Below the pieces are notes generated by a model. That model worked only from the letters and a program-made list of their open reading frames with translations, was not told the origin of the DNA and did no database searches. A stretch of DNA of 64,000 bases from Deltaproteobacteria bacterium (GTDB lineage: Bacteria > Myxococcota_A > UBA796 > SXON01): positions 31,615 to 95,614 of the forward strand of contig CANLGL010000015.1 of the NCBI GenBank assembly GCA_947490345.1, in the 5' to 3' direction. The position numbers and the translations under genes were made by a program. Of this stretch, positions 39,900-48,403 are shown one piece after another; position 1 is the stretch's first letter; every line of letters begins with the position of its first letter.

Positions 39900-42800
39900 A
39901 CGCATCGGCCCCAACGTGGCCGTAGCGCGCGCGGCAACCGCCGCGGCCCTGGACGCCACGTCGCTCCACTGCCGCGCTGCCGCACGCTCGCAAAGCCAGG
40001 TAAGGGCGGGGCGTAGCTCCGAGCCCGCACGCTGCTCGATTCCTCGCTCCCGCGCGACCGCCCACCACGCCCGGCACCCGCGCTCGTCCCCCTCTTCCGC
40101 CGCGAGCGCGGCTCGCAACAGGCCCACATGCAACCAGAGGGAGTGCCGCGGGCTGTCGCGTAACGCCACCTCCGCGAACTCCACCTCCGCCCGGACGCGC
40201 GCGGGGTCGTTGCGCGCCAGCGCGAGGAACGCCAGCCTGACGCACGCCTGGGCGCGGGCGCCTGGATTCCCCCGCTCTTCGGCAAAACGTGCGGCCCACC
40301 TGGCAATTTCCTCAGCCGCGTCGAGATTTCCCGCGCGCTGCTCGAGCTCAGCCAGCATCAGGCGGCACCGCAGTTGCAGCCGAGCGGCACCCAGCGTCGC
40401 CGAAATAGCGGCCGCAGTCTCAAGCTGCCGGCGGGCACGCTCGGTCTCCCCGCGGGCCATGTGCAACATGCCCCATGTGGTCGTGGCTTCCGCGATACGC
40501 CGGGTATCACCGCTCAGACGGCTCACCCTCTGGAGTCGATCTACCTGCTTTTCTACGTGATCAAGCTGTCCGGCCTCGAGCATCGCCTCCACCAGGCCGT
40601 TGAGCGCCTCCGCCTCAAGCCCCGGATCGCCTCGGTTCAGGCGCAACATCTCACCCCAGTGGGCCAGCGCCCGAGAATGACGACCCTCGGCACGCGCGAG
40701 GCGGGCTCGCTGCCCGGCCACGTCAAGGAGGCCCGAGCGATCTCGAAGCGCCTCGAAGGTCGCGTACGCCGTGTCGAGGTCCTTGGTCGCGGCCTCGATG
40801 TCGCCGAGCTTTCGGGCGGTGCGCGCGCGAAGCACCCGTAGCCGGGCACGGGCGAGCCGGTCGCCCTCGATGGTGGCCAGCGCGTGGTCGATCAACGAGA
40901 GCCCGCGTTCGAGCTGATGGCTCTCGACCAGCGCCTGGGCGTGTGCTCGGCGGGCCTCCAGCCGCGCGGTCGGGGACCCCGCCGCGTCCGCCGCTTCGAT
41001 CGCGACCGCCGCCACGGGAATGGCGTCGCGGGCGCGTCCACCGCGGTTCATGCGGAAGACCGCCTGCAACAGCGGCACCACCGCCGCCGTGGAGTCGCCA
41101 GCGCGGTGACGATGGAGCCCCAACGGCAGGTCGACGTCCAAGCCCGACGTCGCGCCCAGTTCCTGCCAGGCGTCGGCGATGCGACGGTGCACCTCCTGCG
41201 GATTCGCCACCTGATCAAGCTGGGCCGTAGCGGCGTGGTGGACGTCGGAAGACTCGAGCACCAACGAGCCGAGCTCCTCGGTCACCAGACCGGTCGCCAG
41301 CAGCGAGTCGACGCCAGCATCGTTGACCGCGCGCACCAGAGCCACCGGTGGGTCCGGACCGGCAAACAGGCAGACCGCAAGGGCCTCTCGGGCCGCGACC
41401 GGGTCGGTGCTGTGCTCCAGCGCTGCGTTGAGCCGCCGGATCACCAGCGCCTCGCGGCTCGGTGGGAGCGCCTCGGCCGGGGTGATGTCCGGCCGCAGGG
41501 TGTACTGGCCACGGTCGTTGAGTACGAGCAGCTTTCGCGACGCCCATTCGCGCAACAGTAGCCCGGCGCCGCGCGGGTCTCCTTCGTACTCCATCGATAC
41601 CAAGCGGGCGAGCTCCGGCTCCAGCGCCAGCGACTCTTGAACCACCTTGCGCGTCTCGGTCAGGTTCAGCTTGCGCAGCCCGATGCGCCGGGCGCCACGC
41701 TCCTGCAGACTCTCGACCTTCCGCCGCAGTGCCGGATCCTCCGCAATGGCTTCGGCGCTGACCGTGCACACCGCCAAAACCGCGCGTTCGCCCACCGTGC
41801 GGTCCAGGAGGGCCTCCGCGATCGAGAGCCCGTCCCCGGCCGCGTGGGCATGGTGGACGTCCTCGAGGATGAGACACGAGCCGCCGCGCCAACTGCGGGC
41901 ATCGAGGTGGCGGTATAAAAACGCGAGCGCCACCGCATCGGAGACCGGCGGCTCCCCTTCCCGGAGGAACCCACACCAGCGCGCGAGAACGCTGGCTTCC
42001 TCGTGGACCGCCGAGGGGAGGACCTTTCGGTCACGTGCGATCCAGTTGGCAAGGCGCCGCTCGGCGCCGTCCCGGTTGTCGTTCCAGGGGACGAGGATGT
42101 CGCGGACCGCGCCGCGGTAGCCGTCGTCTACCGACGCGGGCGAGCGATAGCGCAGCCGCACCACCTCCATCCAGCCGTTCTCCTCCATGGCAAGGGAAAT
42201 GGACCGGGTCAACCGGGATCGGCCGCTGCCTGCTTCGCCCACGATGAGCACGACTCGGGGTTCGCTCAGCGCCACCACCTCGCGGGCCGCGTCCCAGATG
42301 ACCTTCCGCTCGCGTTCGCGGCCGACCAACGGCACTTCCCGAAGCGCGAAGATCGGCAACGACAGCCGCGAGGCCGCCTCCCAACCGCGCTCGGGCGGCG
42401 GGTTCGCTGAGATCGGGTCAGGGGCCACCCGATTCCAGCGCGGCGCGCCTTCCGGGCGCGGGCCGGCCGGCTCCGGGGAGGAAAGCGGGTACTCCCCGGT
42501 TTCGAGGACGGGCCCCGTAGACGCCCCGGTGTGGAGGGACGCGGGGATCGCGCGGACGCGCCCGTGGAACGACAAGCCTTGAACCGCATCGCGCAGCGCC
42601 CGACGCACGTCTGCCGCCCGGTCGAAGCGCTGCCGCGGCTCCGGGTCCAAGAGCGCCGCCACAAGGTCCGAGAGTGCTAGCGGCACGTCGTCACTGACGG
42701 GGATCCGCAGCGCGGGGTGCATGCGCGCCTCCAGGAGCTCCTGCCGGCCCTCACCCGGATGCGGTCGCTGACCGGTCAGCGTCTCGTAGAGCATCAGCCC

Positions 42801-43412
42801 GACCGCGTACAGGTCCGTCCACGGGCCGAGGTCGTGGGTGCGACCGAGAAGCTGCTCGGGCGCCATGTAGCCGGGCGTTCCGGAGATCACCTTCCGGTCA
42901 CGATTCAGCTCTGCGAGTGCGTCCGCAACGCCGAGATCAGCGACCCAGGCGTGCACCTGCCCGTCGGTCGCCGCGTGGAGCAGGATGTTCCCCGGCTTGA
43001 GGTCCTGGTGCAGCATGAGCCGGGCATGGACCGCGGCCAGCGCATCAAGCACCTCGTCCATCAACCGCAAAACCTCGGCCAAGGGCGGGCGCACCCGCAA
43101 AAGCTCGCCCAGGTTGCCTCCAACCGCGTACCCCAGCGCGACCCAAGGCTCGCCGCTGGACAGAACCCCCGCATCGACCACGGGAATCACGTGCGGGTGC
43201 ACGATGCGCGCGCTGATCGCGACCTCTCGGGCAAAGCGAGCGCGGAAGCGCCGATGCAACGCCAAGTTGGGTTTGACGACCTTGACGGCCACCTCGGTGT
43301 CCAGGAGACGGTCTTCGGCATGGTAGACCACACCCGTCGCGCCTTCGCCAAGCAGCCGAGTGGCGAGGTACCGGTCGGGGAGCTGTGGTAAGAGCGGCAG
43401 CGAACCTGGCAT
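39873..43412 (-). CDS. Ser/Thr kinase fused to an ATPase and TPR region (PknK-like)
   Basis: 1179 residues. Kinase domain at 15-280: G-E-G-A-T-G-V-V-Y, Lys44 in V-A-V-K-V, H-Q-D-L-K-P-G-N at 135-142 (usual HRD is HQD), D-L-G at 159-161 in place of DFG. An AAA/STAND-type domain starts near 360: L-V-G-R-E-R-E and V-G-E-A-G-S-G-R-S-R-L, where the Walker A Lys is Arg. The last 400 residues are TPR-like helices (A-L-A-H-W-G-E-M-L-R-L-N, A-A-E-E-I-A-R-W). This is the plan of PknK/PknB-AAA-TPR sensors. The start follows the stop of the Ala/Lys-rich gene with no gap. Confidence 0.88.
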   Translation of the reverse strand: MPGSLPLLPQLPDRYLATRLLGEGATGVVYHAEDRLLDTEVAVKVVKPNLALHRRFRARFAREVAISARIVHPHVIPVVDAGVLSSGEPWVALGYAVGGNLGELLRVRPPLAEVLRLMDEVLDALAAVHARLMLHQDLKPGNILLHAATDGQVHAWVADLGVADALAELNRDRKVISGTPGYMAPEQLLGRTHDLGPWTDLYAVGLMLYETLTGQRPHPGEGRQELLEARMHPALRIPVSDDVPLALSDLVAALLDPEPRQRFDRAADVRRALRDAVQGLSFHGRVRAIPASLHTGASTGPVLETGEYPLSSPEPAGPRPEGAPRWNRVAPDPISANPPPERGWEAASRLSLPIFALREVPLVGRERERKVIWDAAREVVALSEPRVVLIVGEAGSGRSRLTRSISLAMEENGWMEVVRLRYRSPASVDDGYRGAVRDILVPWNDNRDGAERRLANWIARDRKVLPSAVHEEASVLARWCGFLREGEPPVSDAVALAFLYRHLDARSWRGGSCLILEDVHHAHAAGDGLSIAEALLDRTVGERAVLAVCTVSAEAIAEDPALRRKVESLQERGARRIGLRKLNLTETRKVVQESLALEPELARLVSMEYEGDPRGAGLLLREWASRKLLVLNDRGQYTLRPDITPAEALPPSREALVIRRLNAALEHSTDPVAAREALAVCLFAGPDPPVALVRAVNDAGVDSLLATGLVTEELGSLVLESSDVHHAATAQLDQVANPQEVHRRIADAWQELGATSGLDVDLPLGLHRHRAGDSTAAVVPLLQAVFRMNRGGRARDAIPVAAVAIEAADAAGSPTARLEARRAHAQALVESHQLERGLSLIDHALATIEGDRLARARLRVLRARTARKLGDIEAATKDLDTAYATFEALRDRSGLLDVAGQRARLARAEGRHSRALAHWGEMLRLNRGDPGLEAEALNGLVEAMLEAGQLDHVEKQVDRLQRVSRLSGDTRRIAEATTTWGMLHMARGETERARRQLETAAAISATLGAARLQLRCRLMLAELEQRAGNLDAAEEIARWAARFAEERGNPGARAQACVRLAFLALARNDPARVRAEVEFAEVALRDSPRHSLWLHVGLLRAALAAEEGDERGCRAWWAVARERGIEQRAGSELRPALTWLCERAAARQWSDVASRAAAVAARATATLGPMRSPLARSRV

Positions 43413-44849
43413 CTATCGCCGGTGCGGGGGCCGGAAGCCGGTGACGAGCGGCTTTTCCCGCCGGGCGGGGTCGAGCGCCTGGCCGGCCTGCTTCCTCAGG
43501 TCCAGCTTCCCGGTCACGACCACCCGCTCCCCACTGAGCCTCAAGATTTCGGCGGTTGATCGGCTATCTTTTCCAAGCCGTATCTCATGTGTCCCGACCA
43601 GGATGGAGACGTGGCCGAGCTGCGGCCCACCCGCTTCCGCGGGGCGAGGGACGTATATCCCGACCAGAGTCACCTCGTCGCCGTCGTGCTCGGGCAGGTC
43701 GGCCGCGCGCGTGACTTCGACGATCGTCTGGTCGTTCTCTTTGGCCGCGGCAACGGCGTCGATCTCTTCGTCCTTTTTCCGGGCGTGATCTTCCGCAGCC
43801 TTCTCGGTTGCGGCTTGGGTCTCGGCCTCGCGACCGAGCGCGGCCGCCTTGACGCCATCGCCCTCGACACCCAACTTCCCCTCGACCTCGGCCTTCTTCC
43901 CCTGGGCGGCGACGACCTTCTCCTCCGCCTGTTCCTTGGCGTCGGCGAGCTGGGCCGTCTGGAGCGCCCGCCCGGTGAGCGCGCGGTCATCGCCCTTGCC
44001 GCGCTCGCTCTCCTGCGCCGCTGCCTTTGACTCCGCGCCAGGTTGAGCCCCCTTCTTGCCTGCTCCCGAGGGCCGCACGGCGTCGGTCGAGGCCTTTGTG
44101 TCGCGACCAGAAAGCGCCTTGCCCGCCGGGGCTTCTTTTTTTTCCCGCGCCTCGACCGCGAGCACCTTGTCGTCGGCGTCGATGGCCGCGACCCGCCGCT
44201 CGCCCGCCCGCCGGGTCAACTGGGCAGCCTCGCCGGAACGATCGCCGGTGGCGCGGACCTTGGCCGTCTCCGCCTCCGCCTCGACCGCACTGAGCTTCTT
44301 CTTTGCGGCTTCTTTCCGCACGTCGGCCGCAGCGACCTTCTCATCGGCGCCCGCCTTCGCTTTCGCCGGCTTCTTCTTGGCGTCGTCAGCCACGGCCCCC
44401 TTCTTGGCGCCCGCCTTGGCGTCAGCACCCTTCGGGGCCCGATCCTTCAGCGCCTTCTGCCGAGCCGCCTTGGCGTCTTCGGCCTGAACCTTGGCGCGCG
44501 CGCTCTCGGTTTCCTTCTTCTTGCGCGCCGCCGCGCTGTCGAGGGCCGCCTTGGCCTTCTGGTCGGGTTCACCGGTGCCCCCGGCGGTGTCGGGCTTCTT
44601 GCCGCGCGCCTTTCCGACGGCGAGGGCATCCCGTTTGGCTTGGGCTTTGAGCTCCTCGGGGCTCATCCGCGCCGGGTCCTTCATCAGATCGCGGAGCCCG
44701 CTGTTTCCGACGTTGTCCTGCATGTCGACCGTCGTGCCCTGCTGGAGCTTGACCCCAGCTTGTGGGACGGGTGCTTTGCCGGCAACCGGCATCTGCCCGA
44801 CCGCCGGTGCCTTTTTCTTCTGGAGAAGCTGCTGTTCCTTGGCGTTCAT
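43413..44849 (-). CDS. Ala/Lys-rich protein with a compact C-terminal beta domain
   Basis: 478 residues. Residues ~70-370 are low-complexity Ala/Lys/Glu/Asp (A-A-A-R-K-K-K-E-T-E, A-K-A-G-A-D-E-K-V-A) and should be disordered or a charged helix. The last ~100 residues (L-P-E-H-D-G-D-E-V-T-L-V-G-I-Y-V, V-S-I-L-V-G-T-H-E-I, V-V-V-T-G-K-L-D-L) look like a small OB-like fold. No family is recognised. No signal peptide. The TAG stop is directly followed by the kinase ATG, so the two form an operon and the protein could be a substrate of the kinase. Confidence 0.65.
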   Translation of the reverse strand: MNAKEQQLLQKKKAPAVGQMPVAGKAPVPQAGVKLQQGTTVDMQDNVGNSGLRDLMKDPARMSPEELKAQAKRDALAVGKARGKKPDTAGGTGEPDQKAKAALDSAAARKKKETESARAKVQAEDAKAARQKALKDRAPKGADAKAGAKKGAVADDAKKKPAKAKAGADEKVAAADVRKEAAKKKLSAVEAEAETAKVRATGDRSGEAAQLTRRAGERRVAAIDADDKVLAVEAREKKEAPAGKALSGRDTKASTDAVRPSGAGKKGAQPGAESKAAAQESERGKGDDRALTGRALQTAQLADAKEQAEEKVVAAQGKKAEVEGKLGVEGDGVKAAALGREAETQAATEKAAEDHARKKDEEIDAVAAAKENDQTIVEVTRAADLPEHDGDEVTLVGIYVPRPAEAGGPQLGHVSILVGTHEIRLGKDSRSTAEILRLSGERVVVTGKLDLRKQAGQALDPARREKPLVTGFRPPHRR

Positions 44850-44923
44850 GAGCCGACTCCGACCGTCTCACAAGGTAGCACGACGCGGGCAGGCTGATAG
44901 CTGGCTGGCTCCCCGAGTTTCGT

Positions 44924-45988
44924 ATGAATGTCGACGGTAAAGCCTTCCGCACCGTGTGGTGGGAAGCGGACCACGTCCGGATGATCGACCAGCCGCTGTT
45001 GCCTCACCAATTCCGGATCGTGGACATGGCCACCCACCGGGACACGGCCAAGGCGATCCGCATCATGACCGTCCGCGGGGCAGGCGCCATCGGTGCGACC
45101 GGTGCGTTGGGCCTGGCGCAGGCCGCAGTCGAAGCCGACGACCGGGACTTTCACAGTTTCGTAGGCGCTGCCGCGAACTTGCTGCGCGGGACCCGCCCCA
45201 CCGCGCAGAACCTGTTCGCCGGGGTGGACGCCGTGCTCCGCGCGATCGAGGCCGAGGGCTCCCATGTGGCCCGCGCGCGCGCCGCCGCGATTGCGGCTGC
45301 CAACGCCTTCGCCGACGACGATGCCGCCTCTTGTCGCCGCATCGGCGAGCTGGGCGCCCCCCTTCTGGCCGAGCGCCCGCGGATGAGCACCCACTGCAAC
45401 GCCGGCTGGCTCGCCTTCGTGGACTGGGGCAGCGCGCTGTCCCCGGTGTACGCCGCGCGCCGCGCCGGCATCGACGCCAGCGTCCTCGTGGACGAGACCC
45501 GCCCGCGCCAGCAGGGCAGCCAGCTCACTGCTTGGGAGCTGGGCCAGGAGGGCGTGCCCCACCGGATCATCGCCGACAACGCCACCGGACACTTCATGGC
45601 CCGCGGCGAGGTCGACATCTGCATTGTCGGGAGCGACCGGATTGCCGCCAACGGTGACGTGGCCAACAAGATCGGGACGTACACCAGCGCTCTGGCGGCG
45701 GCCGCCAACGGCATCCCCTTCTACGTTGCTGCACCGACCACCACCATCGCGATGCACACGGTCTCCGGCGCCGACATCCCCATCGAGGAGCGGGACGAGG
45801 ACGAGGTCCTCTACGTCTGGGGCTGGTCGGACGAGGGGCGCTTCGTTCGCGTGCGCACCGCCCCAGTCACCAGCCGGGCCCGCAACCCCGCCTTCGACGT
45901 CACCCCCGCGGCCCTCATCGCCGGCATCATCACTGAGCGCGGGATCGTGGCGGCCTCACCGGCGGGGATCGCGTCCGTGGCGCGCTAG
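44924..45988 (+). CDS. mtnA: methylthioribose-1-phosphate isomerase
   Basis: 354 residues. MtnA converts methylthioribose-1-phosphate to methylthioribulose-1-phosphate in the methionine salvage pathway. Seen: T-V-R-G-A-G-A-I-G-A-T near residue 48, S-T-H-C-N-A-G-W-L-A with the catalytic Cys, V-D-E-T-R-P-R-x-Q-G, and V-G-S-D-R-I-A-A-N-G-D-V-A-N-K-I-G-T-Y with the catalytic Asp. The family also includes eIF2B-alpha-like proteins, but the R-P-R-x-Q-G and N-K-I-G-T-Y motifs fit MtnA. No other salvage gene is adjacent. Confidence 0.93.
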   Translation: MNVDGKAFRTVWWEADHVRMIDQPLLPHQFRIVDMATHRDTAKAIRIMTVRGAGAIGATGALGLAQAAVEADDRDFHSFVGAAANLLRGTRPTAQNLFAGVDAVLRAIEAEGSHVARARAAAIAAANAFADDDAASCRRIGELGAPLLAERPRMSTHCNAGWLAFVDWGSALSPVYAARRAGIDASVLVDETRPRQQGSQLTAWELGQEGVPHRIIADNATGHFMARGEVDICIVGSDRIAANGDVANKIGTYTSALAAAANGIPFYVAAPTTTIAMHTVSGADIPIEERDEDEVLYVWGWSDEGRFVRVRTAPVTSRARNPAFDVTPAALIAGIITERGIVAASPAGIASVAR

Positions 45989-45989
45989 C

Positions 45990-46766
45990 TCAACGCTCGA
46001 AAAGCGCGCCGAGGAGGCGCAGGAGCAGCCGCTGAGCGGTGGCGTCGGCGACGCTTCGCAACGCGCGGTCCGCGGCCTCGGCCTGGTCGGGCGACTCCGC
46101 GCTCGCCGTCGCAGAAAAACCCTTGAGGGTCACATCGCGAGCCCGGATGCGCACCCGTGAAACCTCGAGCGTGGTCCGCACCACCACCAATTGCCCCTGC
46201 GCCGAGCTGGCCCCACCCTCGGGGCGCGCGTCGAGGCGAGCGAAAACGGTGCAATCGGTCGTGGGCGAACCTGGGGCCGCCCATTTCAGCCCAGCATCCT
46301 CGATGTAGCGGCGGATCACTTCCTCGACGCCGGGCGCAATCGGCGCCTCCCACACGATGCTGACCGCCCGCACCGGGTCCACATAGGCCCGCCCTTCGTC
46401 GGTACCCATCCACGTCCGGAACGTGCGTCGCACCACGTCAGAAGGGAAGTCGGCCGTCGACCACTCCGCGGCGACCTCCAACACGCGGAGGGCCCAACGA
46501 TGGGGGTCCTTTTCGCGCAGGGAGTCCGCCTCGACGCGCTCCAGCCCGACGCTGATCTCCGCCTTGAGGCTGGTCTCGAGATCGAGGTACCCCAACCGCG
46601 TCGCCTCCCCGAGGCAAGCTTTCCACACCCCCTGCACCCGGGCCACGTCGCCTTTGTCCTCGGCGTCCGACGCGGCGAGCTTGCACGCTTCGAGATGCCG
46701 GTCGGAGTCGCTGAGAGCGTCGAGTAGACCAGCGTGGACCATGCCCACGAAAAAGGCCAGGATCAT
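45990..46766 (-). CDS. hypothetical exported protein
   Basis: 258 residues from ATG 46766, which overlaps the upstream stop by four bases. The start I-L-A-F-F-V-G-M-V-H-A-G-L-L looks like a short signal peptide. An earlier in-frame start would place it inside the phosphoesterase gene. The middle is helical with two Cys (E-A-C-K-L, K-A-C-L-G), and the end is beta-rich (G-Q-L-V-V-V-R-T-T-L-E-V, V-R-I-R-A-R-D-V-T-L-K-G). No family recognised. Transcribed with the metallophosphoesterase gene. Confidence 0.6.
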   Translation of the reverse strand: MILAFFVGMVHAGLLDALSDSDRHLEACKLAASDAEDKGDVARVQGVWKACLGEATRLGYLDLETSLKAEISVGLERVEADSLREKDPHRWALRVLEVAAEWSTADFPSDVVRRTFRTWMGTDEGRAYVDPVRAVSIVWEAPIAPGVEEVIRRYIEDAGLKWAAPGSPTTDCTVFARLDARPEGGASSAQGQLVVVRTTLEVSRVRIRARDVTLKGFSATASAESPDQAEAADRALRSVADATAQRLLLRLLGALFER

Positions 46767-47782
46767 CCGGACACCTGACGCCGAAGCTCGGCGCCCCGAA
46801 AGCGGAACCAACCGAGGTACTGGTTGGCCCACCACCGGTCCATGGTGATGTCCACCAGCTCACGCTCCAGGGCCGTCCGGTACAGTTCGTCGCCATACTC
46901 GCGGCCGGTGAGCCAGTCGCGGACGGCGAAGCGATCCCCGTCGAACATGGCGTACTGCGCGTGACCGAAGGTCCAACTGCCCGTGTTAACGTAGCGGACA
47001 CCCTCGGTCTCGAGCACCCCGGGCATATGGGCGTGACCGCACACCAGCGTGCTGGCACCTGCCTTTCGGGCGCCTGCCACCGCCGGCCAGAACATCGACA
47101 TCGGGTCTCCGGATTCGCTACGCACCCAGTAGTTGATCCAATCTTCGGTGGCCTTGCCGAAGCGCGGCAGACCGAGGCGGCGGAAAAGCTTGTTCCGGGC
47201 GCGGACGTACAGCCACAGCTTGTGCATGCTCCAATAGACCGCCCGGTTCGCCGGCGTGTAGAACTCGTGGAGCGGCATGCGCACCCAGCCCACGACGTGC
47301 TCCAGGGCGTGGTGGATCCGGGTCATGAACCCGGAGCTGCGCAGCTCGGGGCCGATGAAGGGGTCGAACTGGTGGCCATGCTGCACCACGATGTCGGGGC
47401 CGATGCGCAGCGTGCTGCACACGTCCCAACGAAAAAGCTCGTGAAAGAGCGCGATATCGACGTCGTGGTTGCCGTAGATGTAGATCACCCCGCTCTTGTC
47501 GGCCAACTCGGACAGCGCTCTCAAAAGCGGTCCGTGCGCACGGAGCACATTGGTGAGGCTCCACGCCTGGTGAAAATCGATCGCATCCCCGACGATGACC
47601 AGCCGCGCGCCATCGTCACGCACGCGAGCGAGCAGGTCCAATAACGCCTTGTCTTTCCTCATGAAGATGTCGCTACGAGAGCCGTCACCCAGGTGCAGGT
47701 CGCTGATGAAGTAGACCGGCCGGTCCGCCGCGATGCGCTTTTCGTGGCTCGCCTCGACGGGTTGGGACCAGGACCAGGACAT
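46763..47782 (-). CDS. calcineurin-like metallophosphoesterase (LpxH-like)
   Basis: 339 residues from ATG 47782. The dimetal motifs are complete: F-I-S-D-L-H-L-G-D, V-I-V-G-D-A-I-D-F, I-Y-G-N-H-D-V, Q-H-G-H-Q-F-D and V-C-G-H-A-H-M-P. The layout resembles UDP-2,3-diacylglucosamine pyrophosphatase (LpxH) and related phosphoesterases, but it is about 100 residues longer than LpxH, with inserted helices that could contact the membrane. Substrate open. TATGCT lies eight bases before the start. Divergent from engB with a 33-base gap. Confidence 0.8.
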   Translation of the reverse strand: MSWSWSQPVEASHEKRIAADRPVYFISDLHLGDGSRSDIFMRKDKALLDLLARVRDDGARLVIVGDAIDFHQAWSLTNVLRAHGPLLRALSELADKSGVIYIYGNHDVDIALFHELFRWDVCSTLRIGPDIVVQHGHQFDPFIGPELRSSGFMTRIHHALEHVVGWVRMPLHEFYTPANRAVYWSMHKLWLYVRARNKLFRRLGLPRFGKATEDWINYWVRSESGDPMSMFWPAVAGARKAGASTLVCGHAHMPGVLETEGVRYVNTGSWTFGHAQYAMFDGDRFAVRDWLTGREYGDELYRTALERELVDITMDRWWANQYLGWFRFRGAELRRQVSG

Positions 47783-47790
47783 CCAGGTAG

Positions 47791-47796
47791 AGCATA
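47791..47796 (-). promoter_or_regulatory. -10-like box of a probable leaderless promoter
   Basis: TATGCT lies eight bases before the ATG at 47782 on the minus strand, within the 33-base gap to engB; no ribosome binding site is seen. Confidence 0.35.
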
Positions 47797-47815
47797 GCTG
47801 GTTACCCGCCGCTCC

Positions 47816-48397
47816 ATGAAACGACTCTTTCCCGCGCAAGCCACCTTCATCGGCGCCTTCGTCAGCGACGTTCCCCGCGTCGCCCTTCCCGAAGTGGTGT
47901 TCGCCGGGCGGAGCAATGTCGGCAAGTCCTCGGCCATTAACGTCATCGTCGGCCAGCAGATCGCCCGTACCAGCCGCACACCTGGGCGCACGCAGTCGGT
48001 CAACGTCATCGACCTCGGCACCGCCCGGCTCATCGACCTGCCCGGCTACGGCTACGCCAAGGTGTCCAAGGCCATGCGCGAGGACTGGAAGAAGCTCATC
48101 GGTGGGTACCTGAGCGACCGGCCCGAGATCAAGCTGGTGGTGGCGCTCGTCGATGCACGGCACCCTGCCCAGGAACTGGACAGGACGCTGTTGGCGCAGC
48201 TCGCAGAGCTCGGCTTCCCGGTGCTCGCCCTCGCCACGAAGATCGACGACCTCCCGCGGGCACGCCGTAGCCCCACGGTCGCCGCGCTCGCCAAGGCGCT
48301 CGGCCTCCCTAGCGACGCCGTGATCCCGTTTTCGGCCACCGAAAAGATCGGTGTCGACGAGGCGCGCGAGGCGATCAGCTGGGCGCTGAAAGCCTAG
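47816..48397 (+). CDS. engB: ribosome-biogenesis GTPase EngB/YsxC
   Basis: 193 residues. TRAFAC GTPase needed for late 50S assembly. Motifs: G1 G-R-S-N-V-G-K-S near residue 31, G2 T-S-R-T-P-G-R-T-Q, G3 D-L-P-G-Y-G-Y-A, G4 T-K-I-D-D, G5 F-S-A-T. The opening A-T-F-I-G-A-F and V-F-A-G-R-S-N-V-G-K-S are typical. Divergent from the metallophosphoesterase and convergent with the VWA lipoprotein gene. Confidence 0.96.
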   Translation: MKRLFPAQATFIGAFVSDVPRVALPEVVFAGRSNVGKSSAINVIVGQQIARTSRTPGRTQSVNVIDLGTARLIDLPGYGYAKVSKAMREDWKKLIGGYLSDRPEIKLVVALVDARHPAQELDRTLLAQLAELGFPVLALATKIDDLPRARRSPTVAALAKALGLPSDAVIPFSATEKIGVDEAREAISWALKA

Positions 48398-48403
48398 CCG
48401 CGC

